This document shows positions 5,936 through 5,954 of a stretch of DNA of 5,954 nt, piece after piece. Below the pieces are notes generated by a model. That model searched no databases, had not been told where the DNA came from, and saw only the letters and a program-made list of their open reading frames with translations. Source of the DNA: an uncultured Haemophilus sp. (GTDB lineage: Bacteria; Pseudomonadota; Gammaproteobacteria; Enterobacterales; Pasteurellaceae); assembly GCF_905207935.1 (NCBI RefSeq), contig NZ_CAJLNI010000112.1:1-5954 (forward strand), written 5' to 3'. The translations under genes were made by a program, and so were the position numbers. Each line of letters starts with the position of its first letter. The first letter of the stretch is position 1.

Positions 5936-5944
5936 AAGTGCGGT
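5936..5944 (+). repeat. DNA uptake signal sequence downstream of prs
   Basis: This exact AAGTGCGGT core preceded by AA and followed by CAGAAAAT starts 26 bases after the prs stop. Its position in a 3' intergenic region suggests it is the first arm of a head-to-head pair acting as a terminator, like the one after pit. The second arm would lie beyond the window and cannot be seen. Confidence 0.93.
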
Positions 5945-5954
5945 CAGAAAATCC

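Noticed and set aside
1..5954. A previously undescribed system, such as a defence locus, mobile element, CRISPR array or small RNA gene
   Set aside because: The window is almost fully filled by conserved core genes with known families. The gaps are short and explained by uptake signals, a terminator and a promoter. I saw no direct repeat arrays, transposase fragments or atypical composition.

Overview
The window looks like a chromosomal housekeeping segment from a gamma-proteobacterium of the family Pasteurellaceae, in the Haemophilus/Aggregatibacter/Pasteurella group. The strongest taxonomic evidence is five exact copies of the 9-base DNA uptake signal core AAGTGCGGT (or its complement) in under 6 kb. 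This is the Hin-type uptake signal of naturally competent Pasteurellaceae. The AT-rich codon use and the protein sequences agree with this. The species cannot be fixed from the sequence alone.

All genes lie on the + strand. At the left edge is the last 20 codons of a DUF47-type Pit accessory protein (1-63). It is followed by pit (99-1361), an inorganic phosphate permease. A 74-base gap holds a head-to-head pair of uptake signals that forms a hairpin. Next come a ygiM-like gene (1436-2044) for an SH3b/coiled-coil/membrane-anchor protein, a strong intrinsic terminator (2058-2084), and cca (2106-3350), the tRNA CCA-adding enzyme. A 64-base gap with a probable promoter separates cca from a tightly packed trio: lolB (3415-4038), ispE (4038-4961) and prs (4963-5910). 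lolB and ispE overlap by one base, and ispE and prs are one base apart. The window ends in what looks like the first arm of another uptake-signal hairpin.

Functionally, the left pair imports phosphate. ygiM-cca is a gene pair also found in Escherichia coli, and Cca matures tRNA 3' ends. The lolB-ispE-prs trio is also conserved in E. coli and combines lipoprotein insertion in the outer membrane, isoprenoid precursor synthesis and PRPP synthesis. No biochemical pathway obviously links all of these.

I see no mobile element, CRISPR array, RNA gene or unfamiliar system here. No intergenic stretch exceeds about 75 bases. The points most worth a second look concern the uptake signals. An extended uptake signal appears to fill exactly the first ten codons of ispE, and the hairpin downstream of pit is two uptake signals sharing one AT-rich spacer.
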